This document shows positions 20,450 to 32,600 of a stretch of 64,000 nucleotides of DNA, piece by piece. The notes below the pieces were generated by a model. That model was not told where the DNA came from, searched no databases, and saw only the letters and a list, made by a program, of their open reading frames with translations. Every line of letters starts with the position of its first letter. Position 1 is the first letter of the stretch. Position numbers and translations under genes: made by a program. Origin of the DNA: Acanthococcus lagerstroemiae (taxonomy: Eukaryota > Arthropoda > Insecta > Hemiptera > Eriococcidae); the NCBI GenBank assembly GCA_031841125.1, contig CM063113.1, forward strand, positions 30,773,312 to 30,837,311, read 5' to 3'.

Positions 20450-23419
20450 TACCAAGTTCACTGACACTCCAGACTCCAACATGGACATTTAGTTATAAAA
20501 TGGCTGGACGAAATTACAAGATTTGTGGGTCCTCATTGGGTAAGTACAGCGCAAAAGAAGAGGGTACGGAAACGGGTGACGGATGCCTATACTCAAAGAA
20601 GGGCAATAGGGACGTACCCACCCAATTCAAGGCTGTAGTAAATAAATAAAATAAATAAATTCTTCCGCAACGATATTTAAAATAGCTTAGAAACTTGGTA
20701 GAACATGAAACAAAAATTTCCTTGCTGTACCTGAAAAGAAAGGAAAATTCTGAAACACGAAAACACTATTATTTTCAAAATCCACAATCGATTCTTGAAT
20801 ATCTTCACATTATTGAGCAGCAAATTTCATTAACTTTCCATACGAGTACTTGAAAGTTGTGAAATATTGATTTAAAAAGAATAATGAGAGATGTAATTTT
20901 CTGGGGTAAAAGATGAACAGGTTCGAGGCAAAAAGCGAACGTGAAATTGCTTGTATCAGTGTAATATTTTGTGACATTGGGGTATTTTTCTATATTCATT
21001 CTTCGGCAAAAATGTTCAAAATAGCTTAGAAAGTTGGTATAGGACGTGTTTCATTTTTTCATAACATTTACGAATAAAAGCAGATACATAAAGATAAGTC
21101 TTTTTCCTTATACAGCTTACGTTGTAGCGTTGAAAATTACATTAAAAATATACGTACGTTTTTTACCCGATGGGGTTCACCTTCTGCCCCATATGCCAGG
21201 GTAGTAAGTGAACAGGAAGACTGGTGAATAACTACGATAGGTATTATGCTTGAGATCTCCTAATCCATCAATCCAAAATGAGCAAGAAAAGGTTCCATGC
21301 ACGCATACATTGATATATTCAAAAGAGTAAAGAAATAACTCCAAGTATGAAGAAATTCATAAAAATGTATTTTTTGTCCGACTTTTGCTCCTAACCACCG
21401 TATCCGTTTCCATCATTTTTCAAAAATCATAAAAGAAGTATGGCGCGTGCGATTTGGTATTTGTGAACTAAATTTTGTTTTTGGCTCGTTACCAGTGAAT
21501 AATCGTCATTATACTCGTACATTGTAACTGAAATTGAAGATCTTTTAATGTCCTCTATCCTGATGTGCAAAATACCGCCAGTTACGGGTAACTAAAGGGG
21601 AATCAAGGGTAACTGATGGGTTTCTGGGTAATCCGAGGGTAACTGAGGATTGCAAATGGGTAAGTTTTCCGCGGGTAACTAGAAGATAACTGATTGCCTA
21701 TCGGGATCTGACGGCACCAATACCCTCAAAAACAGTAATAAAAATATGGACTTATAATGTTGTTCTTAGGTATCGTATGAAAGATTAACCTACCTGACTG
21801 AGCACACTGAATCACAAGATCACGTTCTGCTATATGTGCGAGTATCTGAACTTCAACAGCCTTAACAGTGTTTTGTACCTATTGGAACAAAACAAGAAAT
21901 ATTAAATCCAACCTGATAGAAAACACGCTGAATCACTAGACCACTTTTTGATGTACGAGTATCTAAACTCCAACAGTTTTAACACGTATTGTACTTGTCA
22001 AGAAAAAAAATACGTAAATACTCGTAAAAAACATTAAATCCATTAAGTAACATTGATAACAACATACGCTCTTTTTAATTTACTTCAAATGTTACACTAC
22101 TGCGCCGTACTAACAAAGAACTTAATAAAACTTTCAGAAATTTCGAGGAACTGAAGTATAGTGAAATTCTTACTGCTGTTTTGGTTTTTTGACTTACGCA
22201 TTCCAAAAGTTCAGTCGCTTTCTTAAACTGATTTGTAATGTTAAAAGACAACTGTAATATTTTATTATAAATAGGTACATGAACACCAGTGTACATTGAA
22301 CGGTGCTAATATACTCGTAGGACGCGTATTTTTATATCCTGTAGTATCATTTTATCTCTGTAACAGGGCGGCAAAGTGCGATGAATTGTGGCTTCAACTG
22401 CAAAAAAAAATTGTGGTTTCGACTTCAGCTACGAGAAAAATTTTAATTCGAACCCAATCACAACTTTTGCTTCGACTTTGGTTCCAAAATAGGCATTTTG
22501 ACATTCTCATGTCTTTATTTTGGCATATAGAAAAAATTTCAAAAAGGTTACTTTAAAGCGTTAGTTTAGCGCCCGTAACGCTTCCCCGGCACGAATTCAG
22601 TGACATTTCCATGGGAATTCATTTCTCTTCCAGCCATGGGTACACTTGAACGAAAACCGTTACGCTCGCCACGACAAGCTCAAAAACTGTAACGCCCCCC
22701 CTCCCGACACGAAGCTAGTCTGTATGATTTAGCTCTTCATGATGACAACTCAGTTCAGATATGGTCTTGCACCTTCTCGTTGACTAAATTTACCGAGGAC
22801 ATGGAGCCTGTAGGCCGACGGTATTCTCAGTTCACATTATAAGTATGCTGGTTCGTGTACCTGGCCGAGTTTGTCGCTTGTTTTGTTGTCATTTTGAACC
22901 TTTTCAAAAATGGTTGTCTCCTGGGTGGTTGTCCTGCACGAAATCCTTGCTGTTTTGACGGACTTTGGTCGCGGTGTAAGTTTGTTCTTGAGCTACTGAG
23001 CTATAGTTCACTTTCCCGGTTTGTTTTTGTAAATAGCTTATATACCTTAGATTATTTTTCAAGTTACTCATTGATAAAGTAGTTTTGAGTTGGTTTCCCC
23101 CAGAGCTAGCAAAAACGTTTTTCGTGTCTGGGAAAATGCGACCCCGCATTTCTTTTACTCACACAGGGAGTGCGTACACAATGTATGAAATTTACCGTTT
23201 TCCACTTGTCATTCAGTTCAAGTTAATTACCTCTGCTTATCAAGTGAATTAATACTATGCTGGTGCTTCCTGCCCACAAAGAACAAGCATCCGGTCATAA
23301 CAAACAAAATTGTATGGCATGGACAACAAGGGGTCATTTTATTACGAAGTTTTCCTTGGCACTGGTTACAATTTCTTGTTATTTTCTCTATTCGGTGATA
23401 ATTGAAATCTAATTCAAAT
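20450..23419. other. Intergenic region upstream of nrf-like gene 2
   Basis: No gene recognised. It contains a partly duplicated stretch (AAATAGCTTAGAAACTTGGT near 20680 and a variant near 21020), a second GGGTAAC-rich repeat at 21570-21720, and at 22600-22780 a relative of the CCATGG repeat at 12700-13017. No convincing promoter was found within 300 bp of the start codon at 23420. Confidence 0.4.
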
Positions 23420-23687
23420 ATGGGTCTTATATTAATGTTCATATATCTTCTTTTTGCTTGCGATCTGTTCGATAAACTGCATGCAAATGTTGCCGAGTAT
23501 ACACGACTAATAGCCCAACCAAATATCAGGGAACAGTTGACTACGTGCGAGGAATTTAAACAACCATGGATTTCAATTTTATTTCCCGTTAATTTCAACA
23601 TGCACGATGAGGCGACTGAAGAATGCAAGAAAGACTTCCGAAGGTATAAAATGCATCTGAGAAATAATACCGTATGGGCCATTCGAA
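23420..23687 (+). CDS. nrf-like gene 2, exon 1
   Basis: A 268-nt exon starting at ATG 23420 and ending at donor GTAAGT in phase 1. It encodes the leader MGLILMFIYLLFACDLF, then TCEEFKQPWISILFPVNFN and EATEECKKDFRRYKMHLRNN, TVWAIR. Cysteine spacing and the closing WAIR match exon 1 of nrf-like gene 1. Upstream in-frame codons exist but contain no ATG before a stop. Confidence 0.88.
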
Positions 23688-26600
23688 GTAAGTATATATA
23701 TATAAGACTAGAACGGAATAGCCTAAGGAATAGCCTTTAAATCACGCTTCTAAGATTGCAGTGCGAACACTGAATCAACAAAAAGCTACAGTTCCGAGAG
23801 TGTAGACCACGACATGTCGTAGCTCGGATATAGTGGTCTCAAGTGTATCAATACTATCGATCAAATATCGATATAAAAAATTATCGAAAATATCGATAGG
23901 TTTTCTAATGTATCGATATTTTTGATAATGTTGTTATCAGTTTGCTTTAGGAGAAAGAAACGAGAAACGAAAAGGACGCGAGCACGCGGCAGGAGGGAAA
24001 AATGAAAAATACTGCGGTTTTCATTGTTCGTTCTTGTATCCTTCTATAATCTAATTTTGTCTTAATATTCGTTACGGGCTATCAATTTATATAATAGAAG
24101 ATTAGGCGAACTTAGATTCACAATTTTTAGCTTCATAACTCATTTTTAAAAATTGTACAGCCTTTTAAAAAATATCGATAATTATCGATAAATATCGATA
24201 TGAAAAATGACCTTTATTTGAGACCACTACTCGGATAATAAGTGTTACTCCGACCTACTATATATCCTGTGCACTGCACGAATCTATCTGCGAGTATCAT
24301 CGTAACCAAGATTTCGGCGTGACGGAATCGTACATATATGTGATCATTCATTTTAGCTCTATACCAATCACGAAATTGTGAATCAGGTTACCATGTAGTG
24401 GAGGAATTAGCCAATAGGTCATTCCAAAGGGAATCAGACAATAGTAAACATTTTTGAATTCATATTTTTTGTTTTGCTTGAACTTTTTTTTGAAGCCATC
24501 AGTGCGTCTACTAGGACAATTTCTCGTTGGTGTATCCCTCCCTTCCAAAAGTTGCAGAGTTCTAAAGAAAGTGAATTTTACATATGTTGATTTGAGAGTC
24601 ATAAATGCAGTGTATCATTTTCCACCTTTGAATCATATTTGATCAACTTTTCTACGATAATCTGCAGGGGCACCAGAAGAAACATTTTTCCGGGGGGGGG
24701 GCACCAATGAAGAAATTTATAGGGCAAATAATTGTAGTATGTTGGTATAGCGATTGAAATATTCGTTGGAAAAAAATTACAGACGGCCTGCGTAATTAAT
24801 AATGGACTTTAATTCAATTACCTATCTGTAATTTGAGTTTGCCCCGCGATCAGTTGAGTGGGGGATGTCCCTTTGCCCCCCATCTCCGGCGCCCCTGATA
24901 ATCTGGACCTTAAAAGTTCAGGCTCAAATGGGAGAAAGGATGTATTTTCATACAAATAAACGAATGCCACACCTCGTGTATATTTTTGGGAGGCATGGTG
25001 TGGTGGGACTTATGGAGATGTACGCATGTCAAAGTGGCCTCTGAGACACCGCACCCCCGGTCCCGGAAACTACCTTTTCGAGTATCACATCAGTGGCCGG
25101 CGGGACGCTTTGAGGCCGAGCCCCCATTTCGCAGTACCGCTTTGGGTGCGCGCGCCCTGCCAGAGCCACCGTGGTGTTCCCTACTGACTGAGGTACGGGT
25201 TCCCCGAGCACTAGCCTGGAATTTGGGCGTTTCCTCTTCACTCACCCCTCACCTCCTTGTCTTGGTAGGTGTGGCGACACAGGCAGGTGGTGACGGTGGG
25301 GCAGTCCTGCCGGGGGGGGGATTCCGCAGCAGCTGTAGCAGCTCTTCTAGGATGGTACAGAGTTATCCTGTTCGATGGTGTGGGCCGAGCTTGGTTCGTC
25401 GTCGGCCCTCTGCCTCGACCACTCCGTCTGTATCTTCCTCTTCATGATGGCCGAGACGAAAGCCGACACCCGGTTCCAACTGCTTCGACTCTTCATCATC
25501 TCCGGAACCAGGGCGTCCGGCGCGAGACGACTCATCACGCCGTCGTCTTCGTCGCCTTTGCCGCTGGGATCGATCGCTGTTGTGGCCGTCCCACGCCTCT
25601 CCTACTCCCAGGCCTCACACTCGAACTGGGTGTGCCAAGGTGTGTCCTCCGCTCCTCGATCACAGTGCGTGCACACGGGGCTCGGCACTATCGTCGTTCG
25701 GTGTAGGTACGTGCCAAAGCACCCGCGGCCACTCAGGACTTGGGTCAGGTGGAAGTTCAGCTCTCCGTGAGATCTGCCTGCCCATACATCGAGGTCGTCG
25801 TATCAGCGCTCGGGTCCACTCGCCCTTGGTCGAATAGGCGAGCGCGTCCTTCCACTTCTGAAGCGTGTCCTGCTGGATGACTCGCTTGACCCGAAGTGCT
25901 TCCCGTTTCGTCTTTTACTCTCTTTTTCGCACCATATATCTTCGCTATCTCGCCGACCTTGAGTTCAATCGGCGGTATACACTAGACACGTTAACATGCC
26001 TACTGCCTCCAAGGAAACAGTGCGGTACGCACTGAAACACCTCATCACGGCTTTTCGCTGAATCTTCTCCATCTCTGCTCTTCTGTAGGGAATCTCGATG
26101 GCGTCGGCAAATACGAGCGTCCCTTATAGGAGGACTGGCATGATGACGTTGAGACATACATCTTTCTTCTCTTCTCCCTCAATCCCCCTAGGTTCGACAT
26201 CAGACGGGACAGCTGTCCAGTTACTCGATGCGCCTTCTCAGCTGCCCGTCTGAAATGCTCTCTTGAATGCAGCTTCCTGTCGAACCACAGCCCCAGGTAC
26301 TTCAGGGCTGTACAGAGCCCCATTTCTACACATTTTAGGTTTTTGGAGGGATACAACCACAAGAAGTTCTCCTAGTTAACGAGCTCACTCATGAAAAAAA
26401 TTTGAAACAAAACAACAACAAAATGTGAAATTAAAAATGTTGGTTTTGGTGCGTAACACGTACAGGGGGGGGGAAGGCTAACATTATACGGTCTGCATTG
26501 GCTTCTATGCGAATTTAGGAAATCAGGTGGGCAAATTGGGAAAGTAAAGATTTTTCTGTTTCCAAGCAAACACTGTGCCACGAAGAAGTTCGGTGTATGG

Positions 26601-29600
26601 ACTTCAGTGTTACCGTAAATGGTATTCCAAATTTATTTTTTCTAAAAATCTTTCCAGCTCGGTAATACTTGCCACCGATTACCTACAGTAATTTTAAAAC
26701 AGTTTCCATTTCTTATGATTAAGCAAATCATTATCTAGGAACGGGGTCACCAGCCCCCAACGCTGCAGGAAAGAGAATTTCAGAATGTATTTTAGCACAT
26801 TATTCACGGCAATAAGATGACGGTATATGTGCTGTAGCGACCACTACCCTCTATTTTATACATCCCCCCCCCTTCTGCCGACAGGTTATAATACCCAGGT
26901 ATTTGACGGGGAAGCAATAATGTTACATGCTGTTTGTTCAGATTAGACCAATAAAGTATAAGAAGAAAAATGAGGGGGGGAAGACACTATCTTTTACTAA
27001 TGAGGGTCATACAAGCAAACGCACTCATATATGTATAATCCTCCCCCGACACCACAAACACACACACAAGCACACATACTGTCTATTTTACGTATTGTTG
27101 GTGGCCCGTTTGATACCTCGTATGTGCAAAATACAACGTTTACTCATCACTTACACATATAAGGTATTTGGAGCCAGGTTTACAAACCCATGCACATAGG
27201 AGGTGTTCTACAGCATCCTCTAGCGGATAACATTGTAACTAAGCATACAGGAGGAATTTTATTCGACGCGCCTGTCAGAGACGAATCCAACAATACCAAT
27301 AAGTGGTTTTGCCCAGAAATGTCACATACAAGTCGTCAAACGCGCCACCGATGATATGCACCGTTAAGCATTCCCAAAACACGCACACATACACGCAAAC
27401 ATTAATGATTCCATTTATCTCAGATCCCGCAATATTCTTTTTAATGCTCCCCTTCCCTTTGGATCTATGCTTGGGTGCATTATGATGAGTTTATTGCAGT
27501 AAGTCAATCCTTTCACTATCGAGGAGTTTCTACAAGTTTCAGTTCTGGAAGGTGGGAGGTAAAAAACATTCGAGGAGCGACTGGCAAGTCGGGGAATATT
27601 GATTTGTATGTTGCTCAGTAAGAGTGAATCGTGGATATGCGAGATTAGGATGTCGTTTATGAACCAAATTGAGTCTGCCTTCCGTCGAGTTTCCAAAGAC
27701 AGGAGTTGGTAGCCCTCAAGTAACTCCTTATGTATAAGGTCATTTGGATAATACTGAAACTTTTTCCTATATGAATATGTACCGTAAGAAATTTTTTGGA
27801 CTTTTTCAATTTGTTGATTGAGTTTTTCTGATTTGAAGTGCCATATGATGGATCCAAATTCTAGTCAAGACCTCACGAGGAGTATAAAATTAATAGGGTA
27901 TCAATTTCAGATAATGATTGGGCATTTCTGTAAAAAGGCCGAGTACAGATCTTGCAGATTTTTATTACATAATTGAAGTGATGAATAAATTACAAGTTTG
28001 AGTCAGGAATCACATCCCTAATTTCCAATTTACTTTTCAATGGATGTCCTCCAATGGTATATTGCGAAGCTATGGGTTTTTGTTTCTTAGTGAGAGTTAT
28101 CTGACAATATTTTTTTTAAATTAAGAGGCAGGCTATTTCTGATACACTAAAAGCAGCGAGATATTTAGATCATCTAGCTCAATGGGGTCAGCACTGTTTT
28201 TAATTGATTTATGAAGCTTCAAGTCGTCAGCATAAAGGAGGACGTAGAAATACATTAACTTGGAGGAGAGATCATTAATAAATGAATCAAGAAGGAGTGG
28301 AGTGAGATGTGACCCCTAGGGTACACCTATATGATTTGGAGATTACTCCTTTGAAGGATCAGCTTCTTAGGTGATTAAATTTGTTTTTAGTGTTTGAATC
28401 ATCAGAGTGGCCCAAGACAGGAATATTTGCTGGCAAGACTCATCATCTAGGGAATTACGATGAATGCGTGACGGTGTCGTACGACAATTATTATTATTAT
28501 TATTTTATTATTATTATACAGCATGTAGGTGTGTTCTTAATTTTACGACTAAGTATTGAGTTGTAGTGCCGCCCGCTACTCGGGAGCACTTCCCCCGTCT
28601 CTTCCGCCAGTTGTACACACCGCTCATTTTTGGGCATATGCCTCCCCTTCCTCCCTCCATTTTTTCCTATCAAGGGTAAACCTTCCCCACTTCGGTCCCC
28701 TTTCCTTGAATAATTCGTCCCTCCAACGCGTGATGGGTCTTCCCACCTCCCTTTTTTGATCATAAGGAATCCACCCTTCCACCCTGCTCCTCCAATTTTT
28801 GCCCCCATTTCGCCGAATGTGCCCCGCGTATTTCCATTTATTTCTCTTGATTGACACTGCAATGTCTTGCATTTTTGTTTTTGCCCTGATTGTTTCATTT
28901 GAAATTTTGTCTTTAATTTTTATATTAAGCATAGACCTTTCCATTGCTCTCTGAGTAGTCCTAAATTTTTCCAAATTGCTCTGGGTCAGTGCCCAAGTCT
29001 GTGACCCGTAGGTCAGTGAAGGTGCGATGCAACTTCTCCAAACTTCTGTTTTTGTGTAAGTAGGTAATTTTCCTTTAAAAATATATTTTAAATTCCAAAA
29101 ATTTTTCCATGCGCTCTTGATTCTATGTGATACTTCTTTCTCGCGTGACTTTTTAAAAGAAATTGTTTGTCCCAAGTAAACTACTTCACTTGCCCACTTA
29201 ATATTCTCTTCATCAATAATCACTAGTTCTTCTCTGGCGTTTGAAAGAATCTTAGTTTTTTCGGTATTAACTTTCAGACCTGCACTCTGGCATATTTGTA
29301 TAAACTCTTCAGCGCATTCGACCAGCTCTTTTAGGTTATCAAAAATTAGTACGACATCGTCCGCAAAACGTAAATTATTTAGGTACTTTCCATCTACTTT
29401 CAGACCTTTATTTTCCCAATCTAGCTGTCTCATAGCTCCTTCTAATGCGCTGTTAAACAGATTCGGAGATAAAGGATCTCCTTGGCGAACGCCTCGGCCT
29501 AGCTTGAAATTTTCCCCTTTTTTGTCTGTTTTCACATAAGCATATGCGTCTTGGTATAAGTTTTTTAAAATGCTTATCGCTTTTTTGCACACTCCTTGTT

Positions 29601-32600
29601 CTCGAAGTGATTTCCATAGAAAATTATGGTTTATTGAGTCGAAGGCTTTTTCAAAGTCGATGAAAAGTAAATAGATATCGAAATTATATTCTAATGATTT
29701 TTCTATGATTTGGTCCAGTATGAACATTTGGTCAACTGTTGATCGCCCTTTTCTAAAGCCTACTTGTGTATCTGATTGTTGGAAATCTAGAATTGGGTAA
29801 AGTCTCTCTTTCATCCCTTTTCATAAATAATTTGCCTATATTGGAGGTAAGGCTTATTGGCCTGTAATTTTTAATGTTGTTTTTATTACCTTTTTTGTAT
29901 AGAAGTATTATTTCGCCAATTTTCCATTGCCAAGGAATTGTTTCATTTTTTAATATTATATTGAATAGTTTTGTTAAAATGGGTGCGAGCTCTTCGTCGA
30001 AGGTTCGTAAAGTTAGATTATCAATTTGGTCGGGGCCTGCTGCTTTATCAATTTTTAAACTTCTTAAGTCTTCCAGAACTTCTGACTTTAGAAAATCTGG
30101 GAAGTCTTCTTCTGCCGCTTTCCACTCGGAAACCTCTTCTTCGCTTTCCAAATCTTCGCCGTTATATAATTCTTTGTAATACTGGGTAGCACTCTCGACA
30201 ATGCTTCTACGTGAGTAGACCTTTTCGCCCTTCTGATTCATCATACTCGGAATGAGTTTTCTATCAGGAAATAATTCTTTTTTAATTCTTTTTGTTGATC
30301 GGTCACTCGATAAAATTTCCTCTATTTTCCTTTGATCAAAATTCCTCATATCCTTCCGAATTTCCGTCCTAACTTTTCTCCTCAATAACAAAAACTCAAT
30401 TTTTTCTTTCCATGATTTCCTCTCTTTTCCTTCCAACTCATCTCTCTTTTGAATCAGGGCTTTCGTCTCCGCAGATAGCTTATCCTCAGTTTTTACTGCC
30501 ACTGCTACTTTACTATACTTATTTGACACCTCCTTAATTACAGCTACCGTCGAATCATAGAGTTCCTGGAGCGGTTTTTCTTCCCACCTCTCTTGTAAGG
30601 CTTCTAGACTTTCCTTTATATCTTCTCTCGCCTTCTGTAAATTTTGTCAATTGTAAATTCTCATTTCGTTTTCCATTTTCTTTCTGTTTCTATACTTTGT
30701 TCTCGTTGGGAAACTAATTGTTCCTCTACACATCCTATGGTCTGATCCAAAGTGAAAACCTGGTAATGTGGTAACATTTTGAACTATGGACATGTCGTTT
30801 ATTACCATATGGTCAATTTCGTTACGATATTTCCCCCCAGGGGACTGCCAGGTCCATTTTAGTTTACTTTTTTGGGGAAAGCAAGCGTTAGCTATTTTTA
30901 AATTGTTTTTTGAGCAAAATTCTATTAGCCTTTCGCCATTTGCATTTTGTTTTTCTCCTACGATTGCATTCCAGTCACCCAAAATGCAATTATAATATTG
31001 TCTGTGCTTTTCCAGTGTTACATTTAAATCGTTATAAAATTGATCGACCTCCGCCTCTTCCGAGCCCAAGACCGGAGCATAAACCGAAATTACCAAAATT
31101 TTTATCGTTTTGCTTATAGACAGTTTAAGGAAACAGATCCACTTGGAGGAGAGATCATTAATAAATGAATCAAGAAGGAGTGGAGTGAGATGTGACCCCT
31201 AGGGTACACCTATATGATTTGGAGATTACTCCTTTGAAGGATCAGCTTCTTAGGTGATTAAATTTGTTTTTAGTGTTTGAATCATCAGAGTGGCCCAAGA
31301 CAGGAATATTTGCTGGCAAGACTCATCATCTAGGGAATTACGATGAATGCGTGACGGTGTCGTACGACAATATTGAAGGTAAATATTGTCTAGTTCAAGG
31401 ATTGTTCAATTTACCTGAGACTATATCAGACCGTGGTGTACCAGATTCGGCAGAATGGCCTGATTCAGAATCTTCGGTGTGGAGTGCTCTCAAAATGGTA
31501 AGTTTAGCTATTTTATTTTCCCCTCTCGGCGAGGGGCCAAGGCCCCACCCTAGTGGCCAGTCCGGGACTTTGTCCAGTGGCTCTGTGTATTCGACTATGT
31601 ATATGGACATAGAAATTTATCATGTCACCCCTCCACTGCCTTACATACCGTCGAGTAGGTTTAGCGCGGGGCAGGGGAGAGGGCTCACATTTTTAAATTA
31701 CATAATGCATGCAAATTATATGTATGTACAGTGATATAATATTATTCACAATCTTAGAAGCTAGACTTATTATTTTGTCTGTCTGTCAGTCGGTCATTCA
31801 GTTAATATCAAAGTCTGCTTTGGATTGTCTTTCATCTCCTTTGTTTTCACGACACTTCTCCATCGGCTTCCATCTTCCTTCCCCGTCCGCCACTCCGGCA
31901 ACACACCCAAGATAGGAGGGTCGCTCCAAGTGGAGGGGGCTGCCTCCATGGTCAACCGGGTACCATAAGACTTCAGCCTCAAGTTCTTTGTCGCTTTCTC
32001 GAAGTGGGTTGAGCAGATGAGTCGAGTATCAGGTTCCAGGGTCTCCTACCAGTGACGCTCCTCGGACGGGAGGATACGTTCACAGGTGTTGAGGTGTCAC
32101 TGGGCTTTCCCTTTGTCCATCAACCTTTCTCAACCGCTACGGTCATTATTGCCTCTTCCACTGCTGCTACAGCTTCGGTGGAGTGCCGCTTATCGATGTT
32201 CGTTAATAGTGGGCCCGCCCTCTTCCGACCTTTTCATCAGCCTGGGGCCGTCCTCTTCCAGGCTCTTCGACTGGCGACTACAGGTCCTCCTTGACTTCCG
32301 CTAGTCAACATTGGTGTGCCGCTGACAGGGGCAGTACAACCTGGAGTCATAAGGTAAACTCTGCACTTGTAGCTACATGGAGTACTGAAGCTCAGCCGAT
32401 TAATAATATCCGCAATGGGTCATTCTCCAGAAACTGAGAATATTGAGGTGGTATTTCTTTTTTTGGTAAGCTTTTTATTTATTTATAATACTCATTTTGT
32501 ATGTAGAGATTATTCTGCAAGTTGAAGAACAGGAGCGACAAAATTAAGGGAGGGGCGATTTTTGTCCACGATGAAATACATCTTGTCCATGGCGAAAGTA

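Larger units (their letters stand above)
28489..31140 (-). mobile_element. RTE-clade non-LTR retrotransposon, 5'-truncated, recent
   Basis: The element sits exactly between the two copies of the 231-bp duplication. On the minus strand it starts inside an AP-like endonuclease (ILVISVYAPVLGS, CILGDWNAIVGE, GSDHRMCRG). It continues through a linker and reverse transcriptase (NYRPISLTSNIGK, FIDFEKAFDSINH, GVRQGDPLSP, LRFADDVVLI, YLGQTI) to a typical RTE C-terminus (TYGSQTWALTQ, KYAGHIRRNGGKNW, VGRPITRWRDEL). It ends in an ATT/TAA microsatellite (28489-28517), as RTE elements do. It is inactive: the 5' end is missing, there is a TGA stop at 30644-30646, and a one-base insertion near 29815 shifts the frame. 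Confidence 0.92.

Noticed and set aside
23227..23682. 151-residue minus-strand frame
   Set aside because: It is the antisense shadow of exon 1 of nrf-like gene 2 and has no family resemblance.
25029..25837. Several overlapping plus- and minus-strand frames of 60-150 residues
   Set aside because: They are shadow frames of the GC-rich R1-like fragment; only the minus-strand readings show R1 motifs.
28391..28566. Upstream copy of exon 2 start as a genuine alternative exon
   Set aside because: It runs from the duplicated acceptor straight into the ATT tail of the RTE element and stops; it is explained fully by target-site duplication.
32060..32240. THAP zinc finger on the minus strand (LICSTHFEKATKNL)
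   Set aside because: Only one short stretch resembles it; the upstream cysteines and tryptophan spacing are absent and stops intervene.
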